Source of the DNA: an uncultured Oligoflexia bacterium | GTDB lineage: Bacteria; Bdellovibrionota; Bacteriovoracia; Bacteriovoracales; Bacteriovoracaceae | DNA: 8,574 bases | Direction of reading: 5' to 3' | Assembly: GCA_950060715.1 (NCBI GenBank) | Contig: CATLVA010000044.1 | Location: forward strand, 1 to 8,574 | In this document: in pieces, positions 7,462-8,574 of the stretch | Numbering within the stretch: position 1 is the stretch's first letter | Layout: every line of letters starts with the position of its first letter | Made by a program: the position numbers and the translations under genes | The notes under the pieces: generated by a model | Database searches by the model: none | What the model was told of the DNA's origin: nothing | What the model saw: only the letters and a program-made list of their open reading frames with translations

Positions 7462-7525
7462 ACGTAATTTGTGACAAGATTGGATGGCAGGTAAAAATAT
7501 ATAAGTGCCTGAAATTGCAGTATAC

Positions 7526-7554
7526 TTGATTGAAAAAGTTAAGTGAATTAAACT
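7526..7554 (+). promoter_or_regulatory. Possible promoter of the FeeM-like gene
   Basis: TTGATT (7526-7531) and TAAACT (7549-7554) are 17 bp apart, each four of six to consensus. Transcription would start near 7561, just before the AAGG at 7565-7568 and ATG 7574. A competing -10, TATACT (7521-7526), has no -35 partner. GTTAAG occurs at 7538-7543 and 7562-7567 with ACTTAAG between (7552-7558), a possible but unproven operator. The rest of the 7421-7573 gap holds nothing else I can name. Confidence 0.3.
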
Positions 7555-7573
7555 TAAGACCGTTAAGGTTGTT

Positions 7574-8574
7574 ATGAAAAAATTTAGAAAATTTGTCTCA
7601 AGATTTTTTAAATTATTGCCAGCGATAGTGAGAGAAAAGTTTACTCGCAAGTTCTTCTTCGTCGATTTGAATCTTTTAGACGATTACGAAATTTCCCTGG
7701 CCGTAGAATATGATGAGATCGTTGAAGCGATGTCTCTAGTACAAACTTGCTATAAGCAAGTCGAGCTAGCATCTAACGAAGCACTCATCCGAGCTGATTA
7801 CCATAATCTTCTTCCATCCTCTTATGTATTTGTGGCCAAGGACAGAAAGACTGGACGAATCGTTGGGACAATTAGTTTTATTCATCGTTCATGCTTGGGG
7901 ATTCCAATTGAAGCTCAATGGGATTTGGAAAGCTACCTCGATCAATTGAATGGTATTCCTGCCGAAATTTCCGCTGTGGCAATCGATCCTGAATTGAGAA
8001 AAATAGGTAAGGGATTATTCTCCCTTTTAGCGATTAGCTCACTCAAGTTTTGTTATGAAAAATTTAATACGGATCATTTTGTGATGGCCGTTAGAGAGGA
8101 TATATCTTTTCTATACGAAGATATTTTTAGGTTTGATCGAATTGGAAGACCGATGAACTATTCAAAAGCTAATGGGTCGTTTGGAGTTCCAATGCATCTT
8201 CATTTCTCTCATAAACTTGCAAAGCTTGAGAAAAAAGACCGAAATTTAGATGTGAATCGAAGTATCTATAAATTGATATACTCGGATGTTCTCAAAATCA
8301 ATGAGAGAGGTTCCGAATTGATTCCGGGGGTTGTCACTCAGCTTTTTTTACATCCGGAACAGATAGAGCGGATAGCGAGCAATGCTGGTGGCATTTTAGA
8401 AAATACAAGACTTAGTATTCTTCGGAAAATGAATTCAATGTTTTATGATTTATATTTCACCAGTAAAAAGTATGGTTTCGATGTGAGGCGCACCAATCCA
8501 AGATTCCTGGTCAATTTAGAGGCTCAGTTAAGACTCGAAGCCGAGACGGTTACGCTATACTCAATTGCAAAGGG
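7574..8574 (+). CDS. FeeM-like N-acyl amino acid synthase (GNAT fold), probable C-terminal PilZ domain; 3' end beyond window
   Basis: The frame is open from ATG 7574 (AAGG 5 nt upstream) through the last base, giving 333 residues with no stop. FeeM enzymes transfer long-chain acyl groups from acyl carrier protein to amino acids. The core at about 45-212 shows the expected order: CYKQVELASNEA (59-70), YHNLLPSSYVFVAKD (76-90), VGTISFIHRSCLGIPIEA (97-114), AEISAVAIDPELRK (130-143) with conserved Glu131, GLFSLLAISSLKFCY, then DIFRFDRIGRPMNYS and GVPMHLHF. Residues 1-29 are cationic and amphipathic, suggesting membrane contact. After a mainly helical stretch (215-300), VRRTNPRFLVNLEAQL (305-320) has the RxxxR (Arg306, Arg310) and following strand typical of a PilZ c-di-GMP domain, with YSIAKG where the second motif (D/N-x-S-x-x-G) would begin, in degenerate form. 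Divergent from the LolA-like gene. The acyl donor and acceptor are unknown; the PilZ part is tentative. Confidence 0.75.
   Translation, partial: MKKFRKFVSRFFKLLPAIVREKFTRKFFFVDLNLLDDYEISLAVEYDEIVEAMSLVQTCYKQVELASNEALIRADYHNLLPSSYVFVAKDRKTGRIVGTISFIHRSCLGIPIEAQWDLESYLDQLNGIPAEISAVAIDPELRKIGKGLFSLLAISSLKFCYEKFNTDHFVMAVREDISFLYEDIFRFDRIGRPMNYSKANGSFGVPMHLHFSHKLAKLEKKDRNLDVNRSIYKLIYSDVLKINERGSELIPGVVTQLFLHPEQIERIASNAGGILENTRLSILRKMNSMFYDLYFTSKKYGFDVRRTNPRFLVNLEAQLRLEAETVTLYSIAK

Noticed and set aside
7444..7650. Open frame on the minus strand across the divergent intergenic region
   Set aside because: It overlaps the start of the acyltransferase gene and the promoter region. It has no family resemblance and no convincing ribosome site. 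It is a chance AT-rich frame.

Overview
The window reads as chromosomal DNA of a low-GC (estimated by eye at mid-30s percent) Gram-negative bacterium. It has Shine-Dalgarno sites, sigma70-like promoter elements, an outer-membrane beta-barrel protein with a C-terminal Phe, and periplasmic signal peptides. This argues against Bacteroidetes-type expression signals. The gene mix (a eukaryote-like class Ia ribonucleotide reductase, an RND exporter with a barrel partner, a FeeM-like acyltransferase) would fit a Bacteriovorax-like member of Bdellovibrionota. That assignment is a low-confidence inference with no marker gene behind it.

Layout. Positions 1-339 hold the 3' end of nrdB and 362-2812 hold complete nrdA, forming an nrdB-nrdA operon (small subunit first) closed by a strong intrinsic terminator at 2841-2870. 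A sigma70-like promoter (2895-2923) then drives a two-gene unit: an RND/MMPL-type exporter (2955-5162) and an outer-membrane barrel protein with a DUF1302-like signature (about 5156-6652). The barrel gene has no ATG/GTG/TTG start that keeps its signal peptide. Converging on it, with a 9-bp overlap of 3' ends, is a minus-strand gene for a periplasmic LolA-like 'outer membrane lipoprotein-sorting' protein (7420-6644). After a 153-bp divergent intergenic region, a plus-strand gene (7574 to the window edge) encodes a GNAT-fold protein of the N-acyl amino acid synthase FeeM type. Its truncated C-terminus looks like the beginning of a PilZ (c-di-GMP-binding) domain.

How the genes may work together. 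The reductase makes deoxynucleotides and is functionally separate from the rest. The inner-membrane RND protein, periplasmic LolA-like protein and outer-membrane barrel form a plausible trans-envelope path for a hydrophobic or lipid-like cargo, resembling the known association of MMPL/RND exporters with LolA-like (or DUF1329) and DUF1302 proteins. The neighbouring FeeM-like enzyme could make an acylated cargo under c-di-GMP control. The first part rests on family knowledge; the cargo link is speculation from adjacency.

There is no mobile element, CRISPR array, tRNA or rRNA, and no gene-free stretch longer than about 150 bp.
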